This document shows positions 8,824-16,220 of a DNA stretch of 26,612 nucleotides, piece by piece. The first letter of the stretch is position 1, and each line of letters begins with the position of its first letter. This DNA comes from HRBIN23 sp046294495. GTDB lineage: Bacteria > Chloroflexota > Dehalococcoidia > Lucifugimonadales > HRBIN23. The DNA is taken from positions 1-26,612 of the forward strand of contig JBKBKV010000022.1 in NCBI GenBank assembly GCA_046294495.1, written 5' to 3'. The notes below the pieces were generated by a model. It was not told the DNA's origin, did not search any database, and saw only the letters and a program-made list of their open reading frames with translations. The position numbers and the translations under genes were made by a program.

Positions 8824-9498
8824 ATGCGCATCGGCATTCTGGGAGGCACCGGTCCCGAAGGCAAGGGCCTGGCGGTGCGGTGGGCTTTGGCGGGGAAAGA
8901 GGTCATCATCGGTTCCCGAGACGCCACCCGCGCCCAGCGGGCGGCGCAGGAAGTCCTTGCCCTGTGCCCTGGGGGGAAGGTGAGCGGAGCACTGAACAAT
9001 GAGGCGGCTCAGCAAGGGGAAGTTGTGGTAGTAGCCATTCCCTACGAGGGCCACAAGGAGACCCTTGCCGCCCTGCGCCCTGCTTTAGCGGGGAAGGTGG
9101 TGGTAGATGTGGTGGCGCCCCTGGCGTTCAACCGTGGGCGGGCCAGGGCCTTGCTGGTCCAGGAGGGCTCGGTAGCCCAGCAGGCCCAGGCGGTAGCGCC
9201 GGAGGCTAGGGTGGTGGCCGCCTTTCACACTATCAGCGCCCAGGACCTGCTTCGGCCCCCTGACCCCATCCCCTGCGATGTGCTGGTGTGTGCCGACGAC
9301 GCCGAAGCGAAGAGAGCCGTTATGGCGCTGGCGGAATGTATTCCTGGTGTGCGCGCAATAGATGCCAACGGGCTAGAGTGCGCCCGCTATGTGGAGGACC
9401 TGGTCGCCCTCTTGCTGAACATCAACCGCATCTACAAGGGGAGCCGAAGCATGGTGAAGATTGTGGGGCTGGCCAGGGAAGGGAACATTAGAGGCTAG
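8824..9498 (+). CDS. npdG: F420-dependent NADP oxidoreductase (NpdG family)
   Basis: 224 aa. It transfers hydride between NADP(H) and coenzyme F420 in the cytoplasm. The N-terminus MRIGILGGTGPEGKGLAVRW is the dinucleotide-binding turn typical of this family, followed by EVIIGSRDATRA, the NADP-selecting region. VVVAIPYEGHKETLAALRP and VVAAFHTISAQDL fit the middle of the fold, and LLNINRIYKG closes the protein. The ATG at 8824 is used because AAAGGAGG lies just upstream. It implies that the organism makes or uses F420. It is monocistronic and diverges from the CoA-transferase. Its TAG stop overlaps the stop of the convergent gene by 4 bp. Confidence 0.92.
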   Translation: MRIGILGGTGPEGKGLAVRWALAGKEVIIGSRDATRAQRAAQEVLALCPGGKVSGALNNEAAQQGEVVVVAIPYEGHKETLAALRPALAGKVVVDVVAPLAFNRGRARALLVQEGSVAQQAQAVAPEARVVAAFHTISAQDLLRPPDPIPCDVLVCADDAEAKRAVMALAECIPGVRAIDANGLECARYVEDLVALLLNINRIYKGSRSMVKIVGLAREGNIRG

Positions 9499-10670
9499 GC
9501 CAAACCCTTCTGGCGGCGAGCCAGGCGGCGCGCTCGCAAACTATGGCGAGGCTCTAGGGTAAGGAAGGCACCCATACCCCCTAGCCCCAGGAGGCGCTCC
9601 CGCGCTGCCCCCTTGACCCACTCTACTGGGACATCCATAAGGGCAGCCTGCTCGGCGGCGCTGTCTATCAGGTCTGGGATGGGCTCCGGCTTCCCCCCGC
9701 AGAGGGGGCAACCCTCCCCCATATGGGGTGCCAGCAGGCCGCAGGCGGTGCATCTGTAGCCCCCGACGTGCCAGGCGTGGGCGATAACCAGCAGATGCAC
9801 CTTGCGCTGGTGCAGGGCCTGCAATGCCCGCTCGGGACTGAGCACCGCCGCCTCCCGCTTGGCGGCTGCCGTAACCAGTTCCTCTACAAGCGAGACCTCT
9901 CGCTGACGCTCTACCTCCTCCTCCATCTTTAGGGAAGCATCCAGCACCTCTTTGAGGGTAGCCTCATTGGGGTGGAAAGGCAAATACCCCACCACGCGCT
10001 GGCGGAGGGTGGGATGGAGGGCGTCTTCCAGGGCGGTGCGCGCCTCCACAGGCCCACCCAGGATAAGACGGTCAAAACGCCTCTGGCGGAGCATATCTTC
10101 CAGGGTCTTGGCCACGGCGCGGGCATGCTCTTTTACGGCCTCTTCGTGGTGGCGTTGGAAACGGGGGGCCGACCACCCGCCCTGAATGTGCTTTTGAGGC
10201 ACGGGGGTAAGGACAAGGGCCCCCTCTTCTATCTGCCCCAGGTGCACCAGGAAAAGGCGACCCCGCTGCTTCTCCACCAGCACAACAGCGTAGCGCTCAT
10301 ATTCGTCCATCAGGTCTAGCAAGGGTGTGGTATAGGCTGTCCCCTGGAAGCGCACCAGGTCTGGCACCGGGACAGGGAGGCTCAAGGGTCGCCATAGGTC
10401 TAGGCTTTGGGATGCAAAGAGCGCAAGGCCCCGGCCCTCGGGTGTCCACTGGGCGAACCAGTCATCCAGACGCTCCCACTCCTTGAGCAGGGCTTTGCGG
10501 TAGGAGGCATCTGGGGCTGTCGCTTCCAGCCGCTTGATAGCATTGTAGACCTTTGTCCGCGGTGCCGGCCAAAGGATGTGGGTAGGGTCAACGGTCAGAT
10601 AGACAGATAGCACCCACGCCCCAGGGCGACGCAGGCTTTCCAGTTGCCTGATATCGTCAAAAGACAGCAT
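9495..10670 (-). CDS. Bacterial eRF1-like protein (baeRF/VLRF1-type) with zinc ribbon
   Basis: 391 aa from an ATG with GGAGGG upstream. The N-terminal region (LSVYLTVDPTHILWPAPRTKVYNAIKRL) and the centre resemble bacterial relatives of eukaryotic/archaeal release factor eRF1 (baeRF families, related to VLRF1/Vms1). Where eRF1 has GGQ, this protein has QGGWSAPRFQR (residues 163-173). A Pelota/L7Ae-like C-terminal region follows (RRFDRLILGGPVEA...VHLLVIAHAW) and ends in a four-Cys zinc ribbon (Cys307, 310, 321, 324). The likely role is peptidyl-tRNA release or ribosome rescue, inferred from the family. It is 31 bp downstream of the DksA-like gene and probably shares its transcript. Confidence 0.78.
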   Translation of the reverse strand: MLSFDDIRQLESLRRPGAWVLSVYLTVDPTHILWPAPRTKVYNAIKRLEATAPDASYRKALLKEWERLDDWFAQWTPEGRGLALFASQSLDLWRPLSLPVPVPDLVRFQGTAYTTPLLDLMDEYERYAVVLVEKQRGRLFLVHLGQIEEGALVLTPVPQKHIQGGWSAPRFQRHHEEAVKEHARAVAKTLEDMLRQRRFDRLILGGPVEARTALEDALHPTLRQRVVGYLPFHPNEATLKEVLDASLKMEEEVERQREVSLVEELVTAAAKREAAVLSPERALQALHQRKVHLLVIAHAWHVGGYRCTACGLLAPHMGEGCPLCGGKPEPIPDLIDSAAEQAALMDVPVEWVKGAARERLLGLGGMGAFLTLEPRHSLRARRLARRQKGLA

Positions 10671-10701
10671 GGACACCCTCCAGCGAAGGGGTGGTAATGG
10701 C

Positions 10702-11181
10702 TTACTCTTCTTCCCGTGGGATGGGCCGCCCTTCTGGTTCAGGGGTTACCAGGGGCTTGGGGAACCGCCCCAAAGGGCTGGGGGTAGGGAGTTCTCGGAC
10801 GCGTGCCTCATAGGCGCGCTGGCACTCGGTGTCCCTAAGAGCCGTGGGGACTGCCCGCAGGCGTTTGACGGGGATAGGCTTGCCACAGTCCAAGCAGTAG
10901 CCGTATGTCCCCGCCTTTATACGCTCCAGGGCTTCCTGGACCAGGCCCATCTCTTCTTCCAAACGCTGGCGTTCCGCAAGGAGAACCTCTTGTCGCGTGG
11001 TGTCGCTAGCGACATCGGCCAGGTGGGTGCCATAACCATTCTCTTCTCCGTGGGCTTCAGCCAAGGCACGCAGGTCCTGACCCACGGCGTCTAGCATAGC
11101 CTGTAGCCTTTCCCGCTCCCGCTCCAAGGCGTAACGGATGCCTTGTAGGGTGGTAGGGGATAAAGTGCGCTTGCGGGGCAT
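10702..11181 (-). CDS. DksA/TraR-type zinc-finger transcription regulator
   Basis: 159 aa. The N-terminal coiled coil (about residues 12-90) carries THLADVASD at its tip region, the place of the acidic residues that DksA inserts into the RNA polymerase secondary channel. The C-terminal finger reads YGYCLDCGKPIPVKRLRAVPT, then ALRDTECQ: Cys96, Cys99, Asp117 and Cys120. The third Cys of the usual C4 set is replaced by Asp. A Pro-rich acidic tail of about 30 aa follows. The start ATG has AAAGGAG upstream. By family it modulates transcription initiation. It is the first gene of a two-gene unit with the eRF1-like gene. Confidence 0.9.
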   Translation of the reverse strand: MPRKRTLSPTTLQGIRYALERERERLQAMLDAVGQDLRALAEAHGEENGYGTHLADVASDTTRQEVLLAERQRLEEEMGLVQEALERIKAGTYGYCLDCGKPIPVKRLRAVPTALRDTECQRAYEARVRELPTPSPLGRFPKPLVTPEPEGRPIPREEE

Positions 11182-11298
11182 GGCGCTCCTTTCCTCTTTC
11201 TATGCTAACATATCTATTCTTGGGGGATAGATGTCGCAGGGGAGGGGTGGGTGTTTCCCCCCTTTTTGGGAGCGGGGTATCTGCGGTATCCTGAATGC

Positions 11299-11314
11299 TT
11301 GCAGCCTACTGCAA
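11299..11314. repeat. Inverted repeat TTGCAG-CCTA-CTGCAA
   Basis: A perfect 6-bp dyad with a 4-nt centre, 35 bp upstream of the GTG start of the TPR gene. It could be an operator or a short mRNA hairpin. A weak TATCCT hexamer lies just upstream at 11287-11292, which would put the dyad near the transcription start. Confidence 0.4.
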
Positions 11315-11348
11315 AGACTTTTCCTGGCTGAAAAGAGGAGGGCAAAGG

Positions 11349-12110
11349 GTGGAACAGGGAGGCATACAGCGCCGGCAGCAGGCGTCTAAAGAGGCTATTG
11401 ACCTGGCTTTGCGAGGGGAGTGGGAGCAGGCCGCCGCCCTGAATCGGGCCATTCTCCAGAGTTTTCCCAAGGATGTGGAGGCGTGGAACCGCCTGGGGCG
11501 CGCCCTGATGGAGTTGGGACGCTATGAGGAGGCGGCCCAAGCCTACCAGAAGGTCCTGGAACTATCCCCTAGCAATACTATAGCCCGCAGAAACCTGCAG
11601 CGCCTCAAGCACCTGCAGGGGGCACGCCCCCAGGTGCCTCCCAGCCCCGCACCCAGCACCCTTTTCCTTGAAGAGACGGGCAAGGCCACGAGGACGACCT
11701 TGCGTTCCCTGGCCCCTAAGGAGGTGCTCCTACAACTGGACCCTGGCGACCCTCTGGACCTGTCGGCGCAGGGCAGTCTGGTGGCCGTGCAAACCAAGCA
11801 GGGGATCCTCTTGGGATACCTGGAGCCGCGCATAGCCAACCGCATACGCACACTGGAAGAGAAGGGCGACCGTTTCACCGCCGCCGTGGCCTCTGTTGCC
11901 GACCAGCGCTTGACCATCCTGGTGCGGGTGGTTACCAACCCCTCTGGGGAGACCCCCTTCCCTTTGAGCGACTACCCCTTGACGCAGGCTCCCGAGGAGG
12001 TGGAACTGGAGGAGGTTACCTCATCTGTAAGCGAGGAAGGGGAGTCGGAGGAAGGGGTCGAGGTTGCTGCCGAAGAGACGGGGCAGGAACAGGAAGAAGA
12101 AGAGGTATAG
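11349..12110 (+). CDS. TPR protein with HIRAN-like domain and acidic tail
   Basis: 253 aa from a GTG with AGGAGG 7 nt upstream; an in-frame ATG at 11295 lacks a good ribosome binding site. Residues 10-88 form two to three TPR helical hairpins (AIDLALRGEWEQAAALNRAI; DVEAWNRLGRALMELGRYEE; AAQAYQKVLELSPSNTIARR). Residues 121-197 (DPGDPLDLSAQGSLVAVQTK, then GILLGYLEPRIANRIRTLEE) follow the pattern of a HIRAN domain: a D-P run, a V-A-V strand, G-x-x-L-G-Y-L, and a final strand with A-x-V. The last 40 residues are almost all Glu, Ser and Val. No signal peptide is visible, so it is cytoplasmic. Function is unknown. It converges with the response regulator 16 bp downstream. Confidence 0.8.
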   Translation: MEQGGIQRRQQASKEAIDLALRGEWEQAAALNRAILQSFPKDVEAWNRLGRALMELGRYEEAAQAYQKVLELSPSNTIARRNLQRLKHLQGARPQVPPSPAPSTLFLEETGKATRTTLRSLAPKEVLLQLDPGDPLDLSAQGSLVAVQTKQGILLGYLEPRIANRIRTLEEKGDRFTAAVASVADQRLTILVRVVTNPSGETPFPLSDYPLTQAPEEVELEEVTSSVSEEGESEEGVEVAAEETGQEQEEEEV

Positions 12111-12126
12111 AGCCCGGTTGTGGAGG

Positions 12127-12537
12127 CTACGGCCTAGGGAACGCCTCCTGCAAGAGGTGCTCTGCTCGCTCCCGCAGGGCCGTGGGGCTGAAGGGTTTAA
12201 CGAAGAAGGCGTTGGCCCCAGCCCCATACGCCTGCAACTCAGCCCCCGGGTGTGCCAGCGCAGTTACCACAATGATCGGCACCCCCGCCATGGCCGGGTC
12301 AAGGCGCAGGGCACGGGCGAGAGCCAGCCCATCCATCCGTGGCATACGCAGGTCGGTTATTACCAGGTGGGGGTGGATCTGGCGGGCCATTTCTAGCGCC
12401 TTCTGGCCATCCCTGGCCGAATATATTTCAAAAGGCCCGCCGGAGAAGGTCAGCACCAAAATCTCTCGTATGGCCTCCTGATCCTCGGCGATAAGGACAC
12501 GCCATGGCCCCTCTGCTGGCATAGGATCCCGCTCCAT
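12127..12537 (-). CDS. Single-domain response regulator (CheY-like receiver)
   Basis: 136 aa, a lone receiver domain without an output domain. The acidic pair is Glu18-Asp19 (VLIAEDQEAIRE), the phospho-acceptor is Asp62 (LVITDLRMPRMDG), the switch Thr is Thr92 (IIVVTALA) and the conserved Lys is Lys114 (FFVKPF). It starts 4 bp after the ABC-2 permease stop, so the two are coupled. An internal ATG at 12522 with GGAG upstream is an alternative start. No histidine kinase is in the window, so its partner is elsewhere. Confidence 0.93.
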   Translation of the reverse strand: MERDPMPAEGPWRVLIAEDQEAIREILVLTFSGGPFEIYSARDGQKALEMARQIHPHLVITDLRMPRMDGLALARALRLDPAMAGVPIIVVTALAHPGAELQAYGAGANAFFVKPFSPTALRERAEHLLQEAFPRP

Positions 12538-12541
12538 TCCC

Positions 12542-13351
12542 CTACGCTATGTCCCGCGTGCGGAAGCGTGCAAAGGCGGCGCCAGTGGCTACCAGGGCTG
12601 TCCCGAACAGCACCCCTATGTCCAGGGTGCGCAAGCCCTGCTCAACGATGCTGACAGGGTTGTAATAGTGGAAAAGAGAGGCCGGCCCCAGCACCCCCAG
12701 TGGTGCCCACAGCCCGCTCACGAAGTCTAGCAGGAAGAGGAAAAGGGCTATTGCCGCCCCAAGCCCAGTGGCCACACCCCCATCGCTGGCGGCCGAGGAG
12801 AGCAGGAGGGCAATGCCTCCAACGGCCATGAAAAGGCCATATGCCGCCAAGGCACCTAACCCAAAGGTGGTGAAGGAGACCGGCTCAGGGGTGCCTGCAA
12901 TCGCCAGGCCCAGCCCTATCCCGGCTACGAGCGCCCCCACAAACCCGGCCACCGCTAGCGCCATTTCCAGCCAGTGAGCCAAGAGATAACTGCTGCGGGG
13001 AATTGGACGGGCCAGGAGGAGAAGCATGGCCCTGGACTCCACTTGTCGAGCCACCGCCCCCGAAGCCAGGGCGATAGCCAGGGCAGACCCGGCTACCAGT
13101 ATGATGGGATGGCGAAACCCGATGAGGATATACCCCTCTGCCCCCGACGCCTGCAGTGCCCCCCCGCTGGACTTCAGCAGGGCCTCAACCCCCTTGGGCG
13201 CTTGCTGTAAGAACTGACGGAAGAACTGCTCTCCACCATAGGCTTGGTAGGTGGTGGGAAAGAGGAGGGCAAAGCCAACGCCCAGCACCAAAAGCCCCAG
13301 GATGCCCCATCGGTGCCCTTTCAGGCTTGCCACAAATAGGTTCCAGAGCAA
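12542..13351 (-). CDS. ABC-2 type permease, six-TM membrane protein
   Basis: 269 aa with about six membrane helices: residues 15-33, a long periplasmic loop, then 80-100, 120-150, 158-180, 190-215 and 240-260. The stretch ARQVESRAMLLLLARPIPRSSYLLAHWLE between TM2 and TM3 is the cytoplasmic coupling segment typical of ABC-2 permeases (NosY/YhaP-like). The only start in reach is TTG with AGAGGG upstream. Such permeases normally sit beside their ATPase gene. Here the flanks are a response regulator and a divergent split-barrel gene, so the ATPase must be encoded elsewhere. Confidence 0.85.
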   Translation of the reverse strand: MLWNLFVASLKGHRWGILGLLVLGVGFALLFPTTYQAYGGEQFFRQFLQQAPKGVEALLKSSGGALQASGAEGYILIGFRHPIILVAGSALAIALASGAVARQVESRAMLLLLARPIPRSSYLLAHWLEMALAVAGFVGALVAGIGLGLAIAGTPEPVSFTTFGLGALAAYGLFMAVGGIALLLSSAASDGGVATGLGAAIALFLFLLDFVSGLWAPLGVLGPASLFHYYNPVSIVEQGLRTLDIGVLFGTALVATGAAFARFRTRDIA

Positions 13352-13381
13352 GGTGTGCCCTCTAGCAGACCCCTACCTAGT

Positions 13382-13387
13382 TATAAT
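13382..13387 (+). promoter_or_regulatory. TATAAT hexamer in the divergent gap before the split-barrel gene
   Basis: A perfect TATAAT in a locally AT-rich stretch between the TTG start of the permease (13351) and the ATG at 13453. I find no matching -35 on either strand, so it is a candidate only. Confidence 0.3.
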
Positions 13388-13452
13388 ACCCTATACAAGG
13401 GCAGCCCTCGCTACATACACCCCCTCAATTCCCGTAAGAGGAAAGGTGTAGA

Positions 13453-13881
13453 ATGGTTCGCCTGACCGAAGAGATGCGCGATGCCATCGACCCTGCGCTG
13501 GCCAATCGCATGCCCTGCATCCTGGTAACCGCACCCCAAGACGGATGGCCGGCCGCTGGGTTCCGGGGGAGCATGATGGTCTATGACGATGAGCACCTAG
13601 CCTACTGGGAACGCACCCGGGGGAGGGAGTTGGCGTCCATTCGCGAGAACCCTCGGGTGCTGGTCATCTTCCGAGACCCGGTAAAACGCATCGGGTGGAA
13701 GTTCTACGGGATAGCAGAGGTGTATGAGGAGGGGCCTATTCGGGAGGGGGTTATGGCCCGCACCGTGCCCGAGGAACTGGAGCGGGACCCGGAGCGCAAG
13801 GGGGTGGCCGTGCTCATTCGGGTGGAGCGCATTACTACCCTGGGTGGGCGGGTGCTACAGGAACGGGAACGTGGCGAGTAG
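13453..13881 (+). CDS. Pyridoxamine 5'-phosphate oxidase-like split-barrel protein
   Basis: 142 aa. The fold pattern is that of the FMN/F420-binding split barrel: a strand with PCILVTAPQDGWPAAGFRGSM, then DEHLAYWERTRGRELASIREN and RVLVIFRDPVKRIGWKFYGIAEVY. Members oxidise or reduce small substrates with FMN or F420, or bind haem; the cofactor cannot be told here. Since the window also encodes an F420:NADP reductase, F420 is possible. AGGAAAGG precedes the ATG. The 3' end overlaps the convergent synthetase alpha gene by 47 bp. Confidence 0.82.
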   Translation: MVRLTEEMRDAIDPALANRMPCILVTAPQDGWPAAGFRGSMMVYDDEHLAYWERTRGRELASIRENPRVLVIFRDPVKRIGWKFYGIAEVYEEGPIREGVMARTVPEELERDPERKGVAVLIRVERITTLGGRVLQERERGE

Positions 13882-15391
13882 CCTCGCGCTCTCGCCTCTC
13901 CCGGTAGTAGTCCCACACCTTCTTGTAGGCGTTGGCGGCCCTTTGGAAAGAGGGGAAAGCCGGCACCCCGCGCTGAGCCAGGGCCTGACGCACCGCTAGC
14001 GCCTCCACCTCTCGGTGCATCGCCGATAAGACGCACAAGAACGGCCGTGGGTAGGCCCCCCGAAACTCCCCTATCAGGTCTATCAGGCGCTCCACAGCAC
14101 CTTCCCCCCGTGCGGCGAATGCCATATTGAGTTCGTAGCAGATGGCATCCAAGTTCTCGTCCCGTGCCAGGATATCCAACACACGGCGCACCAGGTCCAG
14201 GTTGCGGCTGGTGGGGGTCATATCCATGGGGTTGCGGAAACTGCCCCCAACGGTGCTGTAGAAGGTGGCCAACTCCTGGTAGGAGGCTGGGGATAGGAGG
14301 GGCACCTGCAGACCCACTTTTGAGAAGGCGTCGGTAATGACCACCGATTGGCCCCCCGTCATGGCTACCAGCCCCAAGCGCGGCCCCTTCGGCTCCTTCA
14401 ACATACAGAGGGCCTTCACCAGGTCCAGGGTCTCGTCAAAGGAATCGGCCCACAGGGCGTTGGCCTGACGGGCAGCCGCCTGCCAGAGGGCGGTAGAGGC
14501 GGCGAGGGAAGCGGTATGGGACTGCACCGCCCTGGCGCCTTCCTCGGTCTGCCCTCCTTTCCATAGGACGATGGGCTTTTCACGGCCTATCTCCAGCATC
14601 AGGTGGAAGAGGCGTTGGGCGTTGGGCACACCCTCAAGATACATAGCGATGACTTTCGTGTGGGGGTCCTGCCCCAGGTAATCCAGATAGTCGTCGGCGT
14701 GGAGCACGATGCCGTTGCCCATGCTGGCCGACTTGCTGATTTTTACNNNNNNNNNNNNNNNNNNNNNNNNNNNNNNNNNNNNNNNNNNNNNNNNNNNNNN
14801 NNNNNNNNNNNNNNNNNNNNNNNNNNNNNNNNNNNNNNNNNNNNNGCCCTGCTGGTAGCCCACCAGGCTGAAGAAGGTGGCGTGGGTGCCGCTCTGGGAG
14901 ATGAAGCCCACCGGCCCCCCATCGTCGTGATACTGCTCGGGGTTATGGCGCAGGCCCCATCGGGGGTTGAAGAGGCCCATGCAGTTGGGGCCTACTATCT
15001 TCATCCGCGCCTTACGCGCCATATCTGTCAGCGCCTGCTGAAGGCGAATGCCCTCCGGCTCCCCTGTCTCCGCAAACCCCGCCGTAAAGAACATGACGGC
15101 GTTCACACCTTTGTGGATGGCGTCTTCCAGCACCTTGGGGGCCACATGGCGGGGCACTGCCACGATGACATAGTCCACCGCTTCGGGGATGTCCAACAGG
15201 CTGGTGTAATTGGGGAAGCCCAAACCCTGGATGGCGGCCGCCTCGTCTGGGTTCACTTGCACCGAATACACCTTCCCTTTCAGGGTGCTGACCGAGCGAA
15301 GCCACATATAGTCCCGGTCGCGCTTGTCCCCTACCACCGCCACTACCCGGGGGTGGAACATAAGATCCATCTCTTGAAAAGTCCAGCCCAT
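13835..15391 (-). CDS. ADP-forming acyl-CoA synthetase, alpha (CoA-binding) subunit, interrupted by N gap
   Basis: 518 codons including 33 unknown ones. Together with the beta subunit it converts acyl-CoA + ADP + Pi to acid + CoA + ATP, or the reverse. The N-terminus (FHPRVVAVVGDKRDRDYMWL...SVQVNPDEAAAIQG) is the CoA-binding Rossmann domain. IVGPNCMGLFNP and VGFISQSG are succinyl-CoA synthetase-alpha-like motifs. The phosphohistidine loop is VQSHTASLAAS, His292 with the N run counted and His259 without it, close to His257 of the Pyrococcus furiosus enzyme. The ATG has AAGGAG upstream and overlaps the beta stop by one base (TAATG). The substrate is unknown; CoA-transferase and crotonase genes nearby make a carboxylic-acid role plausible. 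Confidence 0.9.
   Translation of the reverse strand: MGWTFQEMDLMFHPRVVAVVGDKRDRDYMWLRSVSTLKGKVYSVQVNPDEAAAIQGLGFPNYTSLLDIPEAVDYVIVAVPRHVAPKVLEDAIHKGVNAVMFFTAGFAETGEPEGIRLQQALTDMARKARMKIVGPNCMGLFNPRWGLRHNPEQYHDDGGPVGFISQSGTHATFFSLVGYQQGXXXXXXXXXXXXXXXXXXXXXXXXXXXXXXXXXVKISKSASMGNGIVLHADDYLDYLGQDPHTKVIAMYLEGVPNAQRLFHLMLEIGREKPIVLWKGGQTEEGARAVQSHTASLAASTALWQAAARQANALWADSFDETLDLVKALCMLKEPKGPRLGLVAMTGGQSVVITDAFSKVGLQVPLLSPASYQELATFYSTVGGSFRNPMDMTPTSRNLDLVRRVLDILARDENLDAICYELNMAFAARGEGAVERLIDLIGEFRGAYPRPFLCVLSAMHREVEALAVRQALAQRGVPAFPSFQRAANAYKKVWDYYRERREREATRHVPVPVAPAHPG
14747..14845. other. Assembly gap of 99 N
   Basis: Exactly 99 unknown bases, a multiple of three, inside the alpha-subunit gene. 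Reading across without the N run gives GYQQG followed by VKISKSASMGN, which matches the family spacing between SQSG and the SK..S.GN motif. The N run may therefore hide little or no real sequence. Confidence 0.95.
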
Positions 15392-16122
15392 TACGACACT
15401 CCTTGGGATGCACCAGCACCCACGGCGCTCTCCTCCAGCACCACGCGGGCATCTACAGCGAGACACCCCTTGGGGTAGGCAAAGACGGGGTTGAGGTCTA
15501 CCTCTTTCACTTCGGGGTGTTGCTCTAGGAAAGCGGAGAGACCCAGGAGGGCCTGCTCAAGAGCGTCCAGGTCGGCTGGAGGCTGGCCCCTTCTCCCCTC
15601 CAGAAGGGGGAAGCCTCGGATTTCACGGATCATCTGGTGGGCGTCCCTTGGGGTGAGGGGGGTCAGGCGGAAGGCCACATCCTTGAGCACCTCCACGAAG
15701 ATGCCCCCCAGCCCGAACATAATGTAATGGCCGAACTGGGGGTCTTTTCCTGCACCGATAATGACCTCGGTCCCCGAGGGGGCCATAGGCTGGACGGAGA
15801 TGCCGTGGAGGCGTGCCCCGGGGGCGTGGGAACGGACAGCCTGGAGAAGTTCCCTATAGGCACGAGCCGCGGCAGTGGGGCCAGCCAGGTTGACCTTCAC
15901 CCCGCCGATGTCGCTTTTGTGGACAATGTCTGGGGAGACGACCTTCAGCACCACCGGCCAGCCCACCCTTTTGGCGAACTGGAGCGCCTCCTGCTGGGTG
16001 CGGGCGAGGTGGGTCTGCACGATGGGTATGCCACTGGGGGAGAGGAAAGACTTGGCTTCTACCTCGGTGAGGATGGTGCGCCCTTCTCGGCGCAAGGTGT
16101 CCAGGAGGTCTAGGGCACTCAC
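15391..16122 (-). CDS. ADP-forming acyl-CoA synthetase, beta (ATP-grasp) subunit
   Basis: 243 aa from a GTG (GTGAGTGCC) with AGGAGGGAGG upstream. An open frame runs 37 codons further, but that part has no family similarity. It is an ATP-grasp domain: EVEAKSFLSPSGIPIV, the GWPVVLKVVSPDIVHKSDIG segment with His68 (the position of His71-beta in the P. furiosus enzyme), the VQPMAPSGTEVIIGAGKDPQ strand, FGLGGIFVEVLKDVAFRLTP, and EVDLNPVF near the end with the metal-binding Asp/Asn. It is the nucleotide-binding partner of the alpha subunit, whose gene begins at its stop codon. Confidence 0.92.
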   Translation of the reverse strand: MSALDLLDTLRREGRTILTEVEAKSFLSPSGIPIVQTHLARTQQEALQFAKRVGWPVVLKVVSPDIVHKSDIGGVKVNLAGPTAAARAYRELLQAVRSHAPGARLHGISVQPMAPSGTEVIIGAGKDPQFGHYIMFGLGGIFVEVLKDVAFRLTPLTPRDAHQMIREIRGFPLLEGRRGQPPADLDALEQALLGLSAFLEQHPEVKEVDLNPVFAYPKGCLAVDARVVLEESAVGAGASQGVS

Positions 16123-16220
16123 GCCTCCCTCCTGTATGCAAATCTCGTTCCCAGGGTAGCAGAAGGGCACGAAAGGCGTCAACGGCGAGGGCGTGTCCGC
16201 ATCCCCCTTTGCTGGCCCTG

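Noticed and set aside
11222..11275. G-rich stretch that might form a G-quadruplex
   Set aside because: The first loop would be about 12 nt and the fourth G tract is far away, so a stable quadruplex is doubtful in an already GC-rich region.
14747..14845. A novel insertion domain in the synthetase alpha subunit
   Set aside because: The bases are N, and the flanking motifs align to the family with no residues missing.
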